From NCBI RefSeq assembly GCF_943788075.1, contig NZ_CALSOW010000005.1, positions 50,492-114,491 of the forward strand: a DNA stretch of 64,000 nt, given 5' to 3'. The stretch comes from an uncultured Candidatus Pelagibacter sp. Lineage in GTDB: Bacteria > Pseudomonadota > Alphaproteobacteria > Pelagibacterales > Pelagibacteraceae. The notes under the pieces are model-generated. The model ran no database searches. It had not been told where the DNA came from and worked only from the letters and a program-made list of their open reading frames with translations. A program made the translations under genes and the position numbers. How positions within the stretch are numbered: the stretch's first letter is position 1; the number at the start of each line of letters is the position of its first letter. Shown piece after piece: positions 10,109-19,226 of this stretch.

Positions 10109-12487
10109 TTATTGAATACTAGCTTGAGATTTATCGTCTTTTTTAGATATATCGACTTCAACCCACTCAGTTCTTTTAAGTTCTTTTGTTAAAGCTACTT
10201 TTAAAACTTGATCAGCATATTCAACTGGTGTTATTTTGATATCATCAATAATTTTCTTTGGCATATCAACTAAATCTTTTTCATTTTCTTTTGGTATTAA
10301 TACTTCTTTAATACCAGCTCTATGAGCTGCTAAAAGTTTTTCTTTTAAACCTCCAATTGGCAACACTTGTCCAGTTAAAGTAACTTCACCAGTCATTGCA
10401 ACATCTCTTCTAACAGGAATTCCAGTTATTGATGAAACAATAGAAGTTACCATACCAATTCCTGCTGATGGACCATCTTTAGGAGTTGCACCTTCTGGTA
10501 CGTGGATGTGAAAATCTTTTTTTTCAAATAAAGGAGGAATTATTCCATATTCTAAACATTTTGATCTTACGAAAGACTTTGCAGCTTTAACCGACTCTTG
10601 CATCACATCTCCAAGTTTACCCGTAATTTGCATTCTACCCTTACCTGGCATTGTCACGGTCTCGATCTTTAAAATTTCCCCACCATACTCTGTCCATGCT
10701 AGTCCTGTTACAATTCCGACTTTATTTTCAGATTCTAGTTCACCGAATTTAAATTTAGCTATACCAAGAAAATCAGATAAATTTTTATTATTTATGTTCA
10801 CTTCTTTCTCTTCACCAGCAACTATTTTTTTAACAACTTTTCTTGCTAATTTTGAAATTTCTCTTTCTAAATTTCTAACTCCAGATTCTTTTGTATAGCC
10901 TCTAATAACTTCTTTAATAATGTCGTTCTCCAATTTCATCTCTTTATCTTTTACACCATTATCTTTAATTTGTTTTGGTAAAAGATATTTGTTTGCGATA
11001 CTAATTTTTTCATCCTCTGTGTAACCAGCTAATCTTATTACTTCCATTCTATCCAAAAGTGGTGGAAGAATATTTAGTGTATTTGCAGTCGTTACAAACA
11101 TTACATCAGACAAGTCATAATCAACTTCTAAATAATGATCATTAAAAGTTGTATTCTGTTCAGGATCTAAAGCTTCTAATAAAGCAGATGACGGGTCACC
11201 TCTATAATCGTTTCCAATTTTATCAATTTCATCTAATAATATAAGTGGATTTTTTGTTCCAGCTTTTTTCATCATTTGAATGATTTTTCCAGGTAAAGAT
11301 CCAATGTAAGTTCTTCTATGACCTCTAATCTCAGCCTCATCTCTCATACCACCAACGGACATTCTTACAAATTCTCTATTAGTTGCTTTAGCTATAGATT
11401 TTCCCAAAGAAGTTTTACCCACTCCAGGAGGTCCAACTAAACACAAAATTGGTCCTTTAATTTTTTCCATTCTTTTTTGAACTGCAAGAAATTCTATTAT
11501 TCTTTCCTTAACTTTTTCGAGACCAAAATGATCTTTATCTAAAATATTTAAAGCTTTTGTAAGATCAATATCAACTTCACTTTTTTTGTGCCAAGGAAGT
11601 TCTGTCATCCAATCTAAATAATTTCTGACAACTGTTGCTTCAGCGGACATTGGGCTCATATTTTTTAATTTTTTTAACTCCTGAAGGCATTTCTTTTCAA
11701 CTTCTTTAGGCATTTTAGCTTTGGTGATGGCTTTATTAAGACTAGTCGTTTCATCTTTACCATCTTCAATTTCACCTAATTCTTTTTGAATAGCTTTTAA
11801 CTGTTCATTTAAATAGTATTCTCTTTGAGTTTTCTCCATCTGTGTTTTAACTCTGCCTCTAATTCTCTTTTCAACACCTATAATACTTGTTTCGTTTTCC
11901 ATTATCTTAATAATGGCGTTTAATCTTTTCTTCACATCAACTGTTTCAAAGATTTGTTGTTTCTCTGAAATAGTTGCATTGATATGCGATGCAATATTAT
12001 CTGCAATTTGTGATGGATCTTTAAGCTGTTTAATAGTGTTAATAGTTTCACTTGAAACTTTTTTGTTAATAGAGGTTAATTTTTCTAGTCGTCTTAAAGC
12101 AGTAGCTGCAAGTGGGTATAAGTCCTCATCTTTAGCAACAATATCATTATAATGAGCATATTCACATGTTATGAATTTATCATTATCTTTAAAATCTAAT
12201 ATTTTTACTCTTTTAATACCCTCAACTAAAACTTTAACAGTTCCATCAGGTAGTTTTAAAAGCTGAAGAATACTTCCTTCACATCCATACATAAATATGT
12301 CTGTTTTTTTTGGATCATCAATTTCTGAATTTTTTTGTGTTACTAGTATTATCTTTTTATCTTTCTTCATTACCTCGTTTAATGCTGAAATCGATTTATC
12401 TCTTCCTACAAATAGAGGGATAACCATACTTGGAAACACAACTATGTCTCTTAACGGTAATAATGGTGAAGTGATTTTAACGTCCAT
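10109..12487 (-). CDS. lon: ATP-dependent endopeptidase La (Lon)
   Basis: AAA+ protease that degrades misfolded and regulatory proteins in the cytoplasm. It has 792 residues, close to the usual length. The N-terminal substrate-binding domain begins LPLRDIVVFPSMVIPLFVGR; Walker A GPPGVGKT lies at residues 352-359 and Walker B LILLDEIDKIG follows. The C-terminal serine-lysine protease has the catalytic serine in PKDGPSAG near residue 680 and the catalytic lysine in GGLKEKLLAAHRAG. It follows clpX on the same strand, separated by about 60 bases. Confidence 0.98.
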   Translation of the reverse strand: MDVKITSPLLPLRDIVVFPSMVIPLFVGRDKSISALNEVMKKDKKIILVTQKNSEIDDPKKTDIFMYGCEGSILQLLKLPDGTVKVLVEGIKRVKILDFKDNDKFITCEYAHYNDIVAKDEDLYPLAATALRRLEKLTSINKKVSSETINTIKQLKDPSQIADNIASHINATISEKQQIFETVDVKKRLNAIIKIMENETSIIGVEKRIRGRVKTQMEKTQREYYLNEQLKAIQKELGEIEDGKDETTSLNKAITKAKMPKEVEKKCLQELKKLKNMSPMSAEATVVRNYLDWMTELPWHKKSEVDIDLTKALNILDKDHFGLEKVKERIIEFLAVQKRMEKIKGPILCLVGPPGVGKTSLGKSIAKATNREFVRMSVGGMRDEAEIRGHRRTYIGSLPGKIIQMMKKAGTKNPLILLDEIDKIGNDYRGDPSSALLEALDPEQNTTFNDHYLEVDYDLSDVMFVTTANTLNILPPLLDRMEVIRLAGYTEDEKISIANKYLLPKQIKDNGVKDKEMKLENDIIKEVIRGYTKESGVRNLEREISKLARKVVKKIVAGEEKEVNINNKNLSDFLGIAKFKFGELESENKVGIVTGLAWTEYGGEILKIETVTMPGKGRMQITGKLGDVMQESVKAAKSFVRSKCLEYGIIPPLFEKKDFHIHVPEGATPKDGPSAGIGMVTSIVSSITGIPVRRDVAMTGEVTLTGQVLPIGGLKEKLLAAHRAGIKEVLIPKENEKDLVDMPKKIIDDIKITPVEYADQVLKVALTKELKRTEWVEVDISKKDDKSQASIQ

Positions 12488-12547
12488 GACTATAATATGG
12501 ATATTATATTTTATATTGCAATAGGTTTTTGTTAGTTATTAAGGATA

Positions 12548-13816
12548 TTAAGCCGCTGATGGCTTATTAGACTTTGATTTAACATCACCTTTTGTATGAA
12601 CCAATATTGGTTGGGATTGACCTTTAGCAGCGCCTGCGTCAACTATAACTTCTTCTATATTTTCTTGGCTAGGTAAGTCGTACATAGTTTTTAGTAAAAT
12701 ATTTTCTAATATTGACCTTAAGCCTCTTGCACCTGTTTTTTTCTTAATTGCTTTTTGTGCAATTTCTTTAAGCGCGTTTTCTTTAAAAGTTAATTTTGCT
12801 CCATCAAGTTTAAATAATTCTTGATATTGTTTAGTTAGTGAATTCTTTGGTTCTTGTAAAATTTTAATTAATGATTTTTCATCTAAATCCTCAAGTGTTG
12901 CAATCATTGGAAGTCTTCCTATAAATTCTGGGATTAAACCAAATTTTAATAAGTCTTCAGGCTCAAGTGTTTTCATCCATTCACCAGTTTTTTTGTCTTG
13001 TGTATTTTTAACATCAGCACCAAACCCGATTGATGTACCTTTATCTCTTTGAGAAATAATTTTGTCAAGTCCAGCAAAAGCGCCTCCACAAATAAATAAT
13101 ATATTGGTTGTATCTACCTGTAAAAATTCTTGTTGCGGATGTTTTCTTCCTCCTTGAGGTGGAACACTTGCAACTGTTCCTTCCATAATTTTCAATAAGG
13201 CTTGCTGAACACCTTCACCAGATACATCTCTAGTTATAGATGGATTCTCTGATTTTCTACTAATTTTGTCAACTTCATCAATATAAACAATTCCTCTTTG
13301 TGCTTTCTCAACATTATAGTCTGAGGCTTGTAATAATTTCAGAATTATATTTTCTACATCCTCACCCACATAACCAGCTTCTGTTAATGTTGTTGCATCA
13401 GCCATCGTAAAAGGAACATCTAAAATTCTAGCAAGCGTTTGGGCTAACAGTGTTTTACCACAACCCGTAGGACCTACTAATAGTATATTTGATTTTGCAA
13501 GTTCTACATTTTTGCTAGTTTTGCTCTCATAATTTAATCTTTTATAATGATTGTGAACAGCTACAGATAAAACTTTTTTTGCATGTGGCTGACCAATTAC
13601 ATAATCATCTAGAACTGAACAAATTTCTTTTGGTGATGGAAGACCGTCTTGATGTTTTACAAAAGTATCTTTGCTTTCCTCTTTAATGATGTCCATGCAT
13701 AACTCAACACACTCATCACAAATAAATACAGTTGGACCAGCAATAAGTTTTCTTACTTCATGCTGACTCTTTCCACAAAAAGAGCAATAAAGAATATTTT
13801 TATTATTAGTAGTCAT
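12548..13816 (-). CDS. clpX: ATP-dependent Clp protease ATP-binding subunit ClpX
   Basis: Unfoldase partner of ClpP. It has 422 residues: an N-terminal zinc-binding domain with [14 protein letters not shown] and CDECVELC, a Walker A motif GPTGCGKT, Walker [12 protein letters not shown], and the ClpP-docking IGF-type loop (here seen as IGFGADV). The C-terminal [14 protein letters not shown] block is the sensor-2 region. It lies downstream of clpP in the order tig, clpP, clpX, lon, conserved in many bacteria. Confidence 0.98.
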   Translation of the reverse strand: MTTNNKNILYCSFCGKSQHEVRKLIAGPTVFICDECVELCMDIIKEESKDTFVKHQDGLPSPKEICSVLDDYVIGQPHAKKVLSVAVHNHYKRLNYESKTSKNVELAKSNILLVGPTGCGKTLLAQTLARILDVPFTMADATTLTEAGYVGEDVENIILKLLQASDYNVEKAQRGIVYIDEVDKISRKSENPSITRDVSGEGVQQALLKIMEGTVASVPPQGGRKHPQQEFLQVDTTNILFICGGAFAGLDKIISQRDKGTSIGFGADVKNTQDKKTGEWMKTLEPEDLLKFGLIPEFIGRLPMIATLEDLDEKSLIKILQEPKNSLTKQYQELFKLDGAKLTFKENALKEIAQKAIKKKTGARGLRSILENILLKTMYDLPSQENIEEVIVDAGAAKGQSQPILVHTKGDVKSKSNKPSAA

Positions 13817-13905
13817 AATATTTATAACGAATCAATTAGGTTACTTTATTATAGAAGACTCCTACTAATCAAGTTTGGATTGTATCGCATCCAATATATT
13901 GTGGT

Positions 13906-14517
13906 TTAAGATCTTTTTTCTACTACTTCGTCTATTAGGCCAAAGTCTTTAGCAACTTCAGCAGTCATAAAATTGTCTCTTTCAAGAGCAGACTTAACTT
14001 CATCTACTGATTTACCCGTATGCTTGGAATATATTTCATTTAATCTTTTTTTTAGTGACGAGACTTCGTTTGCATGTATCTCTATATCTGTCACTTGACC
14101 TTGAAAACCTGCTGATGGTTGATGAACCATAACTCTAGAATTTGGAAGAGAAAACCTTTTTCCCTTTGTTCCAGCTGCAAGCAAAAATGAACCCATTGAT
14201 GCTGCTTGACCAATACATAAAGTTGAAATGTCTGGTTTAACATATTGCATGGTGTCATAAATTCCAAGTCCAGCTGTAACAAGTCCTCCTGGACTATTAA
14301 TATATAAGTAGATTTCTTTTTTAGGATCTTCTGCCTCTAAAAATAATAATTGAGCTGTAACTAGTGATGCAACATTGTCATTAATTTGACCAGTTAGAAA
14401 AATAATTCTTTCTTTTAGTAGCCTTGAATAAATATCATAAGCTCTCTCACCCTTATTTGATTGTTCAACAACCATTGGAACTAAAGTGTTCATATGCTCA
14501 GGAATATTTGTAGTCAT
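13906..14517 (-). CDS. clpP: ATP-dependent Clp protease proteolytic subunit ClpP
   Basis: Serine peptidase that forms the double-heptamer chamber used by ClpX. It has 203 residues. The catalytic triad is complete: serine in [15 protein letters not shown], histidine in [14 protein letters not shown] and aspartate in the C-terminal [10 protein letters not shown] region. The N-terminal [23 protein letters not shown] matches the family start, so ATG at 14517 is accepted. It lies between tig and clpX. Confidence 0.98.
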   Translation of the reverse strand: MTTNIPEHMNTLVPMVVEQSNKGERAYDIYSRLLKERIIFLTGQINDNVASLVTAQLLFLEAEDPKKEIYLYINSPGGLVTAGLGIYDTMQYVKPDISTLCIGQAASMGSFLLAAGTKGKRFSLPNSRVMVHQPSAGFQGQVTDIEIHANEVSSLKKRLNEIYSKHTGKSVDEVKSALERDNFMTAEVAKDFGLIDEVVEKRS

Positions 14518-14550
14518 AAGTTGATTCGTATTAACTTATACAACTTGAGA

Positions 14551-15963
14551 TTACTTTTTGCTAACTTTTTTTACTGTTGGCTTTGGTTTTGAAGCTTTTG
14601 GAGGTGATTTTTTTTCTTTTGTAGTTTTAGTTTTGGCTTTCTTTTCTTCCCCATGATCATGTTCGTGATCATGTTTGTTTGCTTCTTTTAAAATTTTTTC
14701 TGCTTCTTCTTTGGTGATCTCTTTTTTATTTGGTTTAGCTTTTTCTTTAATTAAATTTAAAATCTTTTCCTCATAAACGGTTCCTCTCAAGCTAGCAACA
14801 GCTGAAGGGTTTTTTTGATAAAAATCCATTACCATCTTTTCTTGTCCAGGCATCATTCTTAATTGTTTTTGTACTTCAGCCTGAATTTCTTGTTCAGATA
14901 CTTGTATTTTATTTTGTTCACCAAATTCATTTAATATTAATCCTGTTTTGATCCTAGTTTTTGCAGTCTCAGTAAATTTAGTTTTGTTTTTTTTAGCTTC
15001 TTCTTCATCCATGCCTTGCGAAAGTATCTTAACCTCTTCACTAATTAAATTTTCAGGAATTTCGTCTACTTTAATTTTTTCAATTTCTTTTAATATTTGG
15101 TTTTTAGATAGTTGGTCTAATGAATTTTTATATTCATCATTTATTTGTTTTGAAATTAATATTTTTAGATCATTTAAATCTTTTGCACCTAAATTTTTTG
15201 CAAAATTATCATCAATTTTTACCTCTTCAGGATTTTTTACATTTAAAATTTTACATTTAAATTTAGCGTCTTTATTAACCAATTCTTTTTCAGGAAAGTT
15301 TTCAGGCAAAACTGCATCAACTATCTTTTCATCATCTTTTTTGACTCCAATAAGCTGCTTGTCGAATCCTTTTAAAAATAAATCTTTACCTAGCGTTAAT
15401 TGAGTATTTTTTCCTTCACTACCTTTAAATTCTTTGCCATCTACTGTAGCTTGATAATCTAATATAACTAAATCACCTTCTTTTGCTTTCGTTTCAGCAC
15501 TTGCTTCTTTAAAACTAGGCTGATTTTTTGCAATTTCTTTAATTCTTTTGTCTGTTTCGCTGTTGTCTATTTTTACAGAATACTGGTCAAATTTTATACT
15601 CTCAATTGACTTAACCTCAACTTTTGGTAATTCTGTAACTGATAGAACATATTCTAATTCTTTATCTTCACCGTAAGTTTTTAAATCTAGTTTCGGTTGA
15701 CCTGCAGGTTTAATTTTATTTTCTTCAAGAGCTTTTGTAGAAGTTTCCTTTAAAACTTTATCTAAAACTTCACCGAATATTGCTTTACCGAATTGTCTTT
15801 TTAAAACTTCCTTTGGAACTTTGCCTGGACGAAAACCCTTAAGATTAACAGTTCCTTTAATCTCCTCGTATTTTTCATCCATATAAGAGCTCATAGTCTC
15901 TTTATCGATTAGAACCTTAAGATCTTTATTTAGGCCTTTTATATTTTCTACTGTAACTTTCAT
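14551..15963 (-). CDS. tig: Trigger factor (ribosome-associated chaperone and prolyl isomerase)
   Basis: Chaperone that meets nascent chains at the ribosome exit tunnel. The N-terminal ribosome-binding domain has the signature GFRPGKVPKEVLKRQFG; an FKBP-type domain follows around residues 150-245, then the helical arms of the chaperone cradle. At 470 residues it is longer than the E. coli protein (432). The excess is a low-complexity tail from about residue 430 with the histidine-rich HDHEHDHGEE followed by Lys/Pro/Thr repeats. It heads the tig-clpP-clpX-lon block. Confidence 0.96.
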   Translation of the reverse strand: MKVTVENIKGLNKDLKVLIDKETMSSYMDEKYEEIKGTVNLKGFRPGKVPKEVLKRQFGKAIFGEVLDKVLKETSTKALEENKIKPAGQPKLDLKTYGEDKELEYVLSVTELPKVEVKSIESIKFDQYSVKIDNSETDKRIKEIAKNQPSFKEASAETKAKEGDLVILDYQATVDGKEFKGSEGKNTQLTLGKDLFLKGFDKQLIGVKKDDEKIVDAVLPENFPEKELVNKDAKFKCKILNVKNPEEVKIDDNFAKNLGAKDLNDLKILISKQINDEYKNSLDQLSKNQILKEIEKIKVDEIPENLISEEVKILSQGMDEEEAKKNKTKFTETAKTRIKTGLILNEFGEQNKIQVSEQEIQAEVQKQLRMMPGQEKMVMDFYQKNPSAVASLRGTVYEEKILNLIKEKAKPNKKEITKEEAEKILKEANKHDHEHDHGEEKKAKTKTTKEKKSPPKASKPKPTVKKVSKK

Positions 15964-15973
15964 ATTTTTTTAA

Positions 15974-16058
15974 TGGTAGGGCGAAAAGGACTCGAACCTT
16001 CACATCCGAAAATATTGGTTCCTAAGACCAACGCGTCTACCAATTCCGCCATCGCCCC
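15974..16058 (-). tRNA. tRNA-Leu (TAG)
   Basis: An 85-base class II tRNA on the minus strand. Acceptor stem GGGGCGA pairs with TCGCCCT (first pair G-U), the anticodon loop CTTAGGA gives TAG, the variable arm is long as in leucine tRNAs, and CCA is encoded. It lies only 10 bases upstream of tig. Confidence 0.95.
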
Positions 16059-16160
16059 ACAAATTACGTGGTTTTATATATTATTGAAACTATTTGTCCA
16101 ATGACAATTGATGAAAAAATAACTATTTATCTGTAGTAATTTATATTAATTTTAAAAAAT

Positions 16161-16412
16161 ATGATAATTTCACCGTGTATTAGTATCTGTAAAACTGATC
16201 CCTCAACAGGATATTGTTATGGTTGCGGAAGAAATAACGAAGAAAAAAAGACTTGGAAGCTTGAAGGTACTAGTGATAATTGGAAATCAAATAATTTAGA
16301 TGAGATTAAAAAAAGACTGAGTGGTTGGCAATTAGACAGCTTCAATGAGTCTTATGAATATAAAATCAATAATGGAATGTCTCTTTTTAAAAAGAGTTTA
16401 AAAAATGGATAA
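16161..16412 (+). CDS. DUF1289-family protein, Fe-S/metal-binding-like cysteine motif
   Basis: Small protein of 83 residues. The first 30 residues match the DUF1289 pattern: SPCISICKTDPSTGYCYGCGR, i.e. four or five spaced cysteines followed by EEKKTWK. Function of the family is unknown; the cysteine spacing suggests metal binding. The remainder is polar. The end overlaps the next small ORF by 8 bases. Confidence 0.85.
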   Translation: MIISPCISICKTDPSTGYCYGCGRNNEEKKTWKLEGTSDNWKSNNLDEIKKRLSGWQLDSFNESYEYKINNGMSLFKKSLKNG

Positions 16413-16572
16413 ATCAACAATTGTAATTATAATTTACATAGCTGGGCTTATATTTGGTGCATTAGTTTTGGACATTTGGAGTGCAAACACAAGTCCTAAA
16501 GCTTTAATAGGAATTGGTTGGACAGCACTACTATTAGTAGGACTATTTTTAACAGAAAAAAAAGATAAATAA
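16405..16572 (+). CDS. Small two-helix membrane protein, unknown
   Basis: An ATG frame of 55 codons that overlaps the DUF1289 gene by 8 bases, the overlap length also used between several nuo genes. The protein has two hydrophobic stretches (residues 5-22 and 35-49) joined by a short polar loop with LDIWSANTSPK, and ends with the charged TEKKDK. I do not recognise the family. The overlap and the amphipathic arrangement favour a real gene. Confidence 0.6.
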   Translation: MDKSTIVIIIYIAGLIFGALVLDIWSANTSPKALIGIGWTALLLVGLFLTEKKDK

Positions 16573-16578
16573 ATTAAT

Positions 16579-16707
16579 CTAATCTTTCTTTTTATTTATT
16601 TTTGGTAAAATTTTCTTTTTCGAGTTAAATCTGCTGTTTGTAATATTGCTTCTGTGTTTTGCGTAAGATTGTTTTTGGGCTTGTTTCATTGCTTTTTTTG
16701 AAGACAT
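16579..16707 (-). CDS. Small, highly basic hypothetical protein
   Basis: A frame of 42 codons starting ATG at 16707, 11 bases after the stop of the histidine-phosphatase gene on the same strand. The product is rich in Lys, Gln, Ser and Arg (SSKKAMKQAQKQSYAKHR and SRFNSKKK). No known domain is recognised. The close spacing behind a gene suggests co-transcription, but a chance frame in AT-rich DNA cannot be excluded. Confidence 0.4.
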   Translation of the reverse strand: MSSKKAMKQAQKQSYAKHRSNITNSRFNSKKKILPKINKKKD

Positions 16708-16718
16708 AATATCTTATC

Positions 16719-17276
16719 TTAATATTCTATTTCAATTGTATCAATAACTTTAAGATCTTTGTTTGAGATGATTATTTCTCCAGATGATGGTGCATAACCT
16801 AAAATTTCACTAATAAATACATAATGAGTTACAAATATTAAGTTTTTTTTACCCTCCCAACTTTTAATAAATTTTTTAAAATTTTTTATCTGAGAATTTT
16901 TGTTTTGGACAAACTTTGAACTAAAAAAAGAATTTAAAAAATTTTTTGTTTCAAATTCATTAAAAGCAATTAATGCTGTTTCCTTACATCTGCACCATTC
17001 ACTAGAATAAACTTTATGAATAGAAATGTTATTATCTCTAAATAAAGACCCTATTTTATCAGCTTGTATTCTGCCGGAATCGTTTAAATTACGTTGAGTA
17101 TTACAGTTGCTAATATCAAAATTAATAGGATCTCCCCCTCCAGGAGCATAAGCATGTCTTATAAAAATTAACTTTCCTTCTTGTTTAAGTTCATTAATCA
17201 AATTTTGATTTAAATCTGCTTTAACTGGCGAATTAATAGTTATAAATATTATTAATAAAAAATTTATAAATTTCAT
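16719..17276 (-). CDS. Histidine phosphatase family protein, probably exported
   Basis: A 185-residue protein with an N-terminal hydrophobic segment ending ...NSPVKA, which looks like a signal peptide. The histidine phosphatase (phosphoglycerate-mutase fold) signature follows: FIRHAYAPGGGDP with the RH motif, YSSEWCRCKETA as the second arginine block, and LIFVTHYVFI with the second catalytic histidine. Substrate is not predictable. It is transcribed away from the uracil-DNA glycosylase gene, the two starts being two bases apart. Confidence 0.8.
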   Translation of the reverse strand: MKFINFLLIIFITINSPVKADLNQNLINELKQEGKLIFIRHAYAPGGGDPINFDISNCNTQRNLNDSGRIQADKIGSLFRDNNISIHKVYSSEWCRCKETALIAFNEFETKNFLNSFFSSKFVQNKNSQIKNFKKFIKSWEGKKNLIFVTHYVFISEILGYAPSSGEIIISNKDLKVIDTIEIEY

Positions 17277-17278
17277 TA

Positions 17279-17959
17279 ATGAGTATTAAATTTAAAAATC
17301 TTAATAACACAATTATTAAATGTAAAAAATGTCCAAGATTAGTAAAATTTATAAAAAAAATTTCTTCTGAAAAAAGAAAACAAAATATAAACGAAGTTTA
17401 TTGGGGAAAACCAGTGACTGGATTTGGAGATACTAATGCAAAACTTTTGATATTAGGTCTAGCTCCTGCAGCACATGGGGGAACCAGGACAGGGAGAGCC
17501 TTTACAGGTGATAAATCTGGAGAATTTTTATTCAAATGCTTATATAAAGCAAAAATTTCAAATCAACCTACATCCAAAAATTTAAATGATGGTTTGAAAC
17601 TTAGTTCAACATATATTACTAATATTCTTAAATGTGTTCCACCAGGCGACAAACCTCTAAACAAAGAGCTTCTTAATTGCTCTAAATATTTTGATTTTGA
17701 GGCTTCCAATTTAAAACAATTAAAGATTATCATTACTTTAGGTAAGGTGGCTTTTGATAATTGTATAAAATTTTATAAAAGAAAGCATAAGTTGCTTAAA
17801 AAATTTCATTTCAAGCATGGAAAATCTTATATTATGCCAGATAATTTAATTATAATGCCCTCCTATCATCCAAGTCCTAGGAATGTAAATACAAAACTAA
17901 TATCTCAAAAAATGATGATTGATTTATTCAAGAAAGCAAAAAGAATATCTACAATTTGA
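17279..17959 (+). CDS. Uracil-DNA glycosylase, family 5 (UdgB-like)
   Basis: Base-excision repair enzyme that removes uracil and related deaminated bases. It has 226 residues. Motif A is GLAPAAHGGTRTGRAFTGD at residues 60-78, which has the alanine-rich form of family 5 rather than the family 4 form. Motif B HPSPRNVN occurs near residue 200. Cysteines at 15 and 18 and two more around the TNILKCVPPGDKP block fit the 4Fe-4S cluster of families 4 and 5. Its 3' end overlaps the convergent thioesterase gene by 11 bases. Confidence 0.9.
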   Translation: MSIKFKNLNNTIIKCKKCPRLVKFIKKISSEKRKQNINEVYWGKPVTGFGDTNAKLLILGLAPAAHGGTRTGRAFTGDKSGEFLFKCLYKAKISNQPTSKNLNDGLKLSSTYITNILKCVPPGDKPLNKELLNCSKYFDFEASNLKQLKIIITLGKVAFDNCIKFYKRKHKLLKKFHFKHGKSYIMPDNLIIMPSYHPSPRNVNTKLISQKMMIDLFKKAKRISTI

Positions 17960-18371
17960 TAGTGTCACAAAAATAGGGTTTAAAATTATCAAAAATTATT
18001 TCTGGAACTTTGACTGGTTTACTTTTTGCGTTTACAAAAACTAAATGAACTTGGGCTTCCACAATAACACTATCACCGTTAGTTATGATTTGGTTCATAA
18101 AAAAAGATGTTTTGGTAACCGATTTTACAAAAGATCTAATTTTTAATTCATCTTCTAGCTGGGCTGACTTTTTGTATTCTATATTGCATGATTTAACTAT
18201 AATTAGTGCACCAAATTTTTCTTTAATTTGAATGTTGCTTAATCCAATAGTTGATAGAGCTTCCGTTCTGGCTCTTTCTAAATATTTAAGATAATTTGCA
18301 TAATAAACAACGCCACCAGCATCAGTATCTTCATAGTAAACTTTTACATTATGATAAAAATTTTCATGCAT
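17949..18371 (-). CDS. ybgC: YbgC/FadM-type acyl-CoA thioesterase
   Basis: Hotdog-fold thioesterase of 140 residues. The signature YYEDTDAGGVVYYANYLKYLERARTE contains the catalytic aspartate of the 4-hydroxybenzoyl-CoA/YbgC group. In many proteobacteria the gene leads the tol-pal operon, but here no tol genes follow, so the usual context is missing. The exact substrate is not known. Confidence 0.88.
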   Translation of the reverse strand: MHENFYHNVKVYYEDTDAGGVVYYANYLKYLERARTEALSTIGLSNIQIKEKFGALIIVKSCNIEYKKSAQLEDELKIRSFVKSVTKTSFFMNQIITNGDSVIVEAQVHLVFVNAKSKPVKVPEIIFDNFKPYFCDTIKL

Positions 18372-18428
18372 AATAATATTATATCAAATTATAGAATATT
18401 TTAAAACAAACTAAGGTATAAGTAGTTA

Positions 18429-18569
18429 ATGAAAATATATATCATTTGGTTAATTGGAGTTATTCTTTGGAACTTTGGTTTTCCTAATGCGGCACCTATT
18501 GCAGATGTAATAGTTGCAATTCTTTTATCTTTTTTAAGTATTGGGTTAAAAAAATATTTAAAGTTATAA
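18429..18569 (+). CDS. Small membrane protein, unknown
   Basis: An ATG frame of 46 codons between two minus-strand genes, ending exactly against the DUF3047 gene. Two hydrophobic segments (residues 3-14 and 22-40) are separated by a NFGFPNAAPIAD turn, and the C-terminus is basic (KKYLKL). The content is unlike random AT-rich translation because it holds Trp, Pro and Gly at sensible positions. No family recognised. Confidence 0.5.
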   Translation: MKIYIIWLIGVILWNFGFPNAAPIADVIVAILLSFLSIGLKKYLKL

Positions 18570-19220
18570 CTAATTACTCGAAAAATAAATATTTTGAAAA
18601 TAAGCTATAGATTTCATTTTTGAATTGTCTGTATCAGACATAATTGCTAATCCATCTAGCTCATTAACATCTAAATTGTGAAATTTCTTAAAATCCTCTT
18701 TAACATTGGCTTTTACAGTAACCCATTCATTTAAGTTATTCTTAGTGCTAGCTAAAACATTGTCAATTGATTTTTTTGTGTATGGACTAGGTGAGTTAAA
18801 TCCAACAACATTGTTACTTGAAAAAACGTAATTGATTGCCCTGTTAGATAATGGTGTTGCTCCTGTTTTTTTTATTACAAAAACACGGGCAGCAAAATCA
18901 TGTCCTTTTTTAGTATTTTCTAAAATGCCAGGCAAATCTTTTTCTACTTTCCATGTAATATTGATAAAAGGAGTCTTGTTTAGATCAATTTTAAATTTTT
19001 TTCCAAGACCAGATGCAGCATTATCTGCTACAGCCTTTAAATAATTACTATTTTCATCAGACCCTATTGAGTAATTTGTTTTATTGTCAGCCCCTCTTAC
19101 TTTTCTAACTTCTAGCTCTAAAAGTTCTGCCTCAGTAAATTCAAATACATTAATTTTATCAGCGTAACTTGGGCTAGAAATAAATAAAATTAAAACTAAT
19201 AATCTTGCTAAGGTTTTCAT
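18570..19220 (-). CDS. DUF3047 domain protein, secreted
   Basis: A 216-residue protein with a signal peptide (MKTLARLLVLILFISSPSYA). The mature part matches the DUF3047 pattern: ITWKVEKDLPG, a central RVFVIKK segment with AINYVFSS, a WVTVKANVKEDFKKF block and GLAIMSDTDNS near the C-terminus. The family has no experimentally assigned role; a periplasmic or outer-membrane location is inferred from the signal peptide. Confidence 0.75.
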   Translation of the reverse strand: MKTLARLLVLILFISSPSYADKINVFEFTEAELLELEVRKVRGADNKTNYSIGSDENSNYLKAVADNAASGLGKKFKIDLNKTPFINITWKVEKDLPGILENTKKGHDFAARVFVIKKTGATPLSNRAINYVFSSNNVVGFNSPSPYTKKSIDNVLASTKNNLNEWVTVKANVKEDFKKFHNLDVNELDGLAIMSDTDNSKMKSIAYFQNIYFSSN

Positions 19221-19226
19221 ATTGAA

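Noticed and set aside
13875..13894. TTGGAT/ATCCAA inverted repeat upstream of clpX
   Set aside because: Six base pairs with an 8-base loop and no U-tract; expected by chance in this AT-rich DNA.
14948..15403. Plus-strand 151-codon frame, rich in Ser and Phe
   Set aside because: It is opposite to trigger factor, whose Lys/Glu codons read as Phe/Ser on the other strand. Typical shadow frame.
10109..15963. Heat-shock sigma factor promoter in front of lon, clpX or clpP
   Set aside because: No convincing sigma-32-type pair could be made out in the short gaps, so none is claimed.
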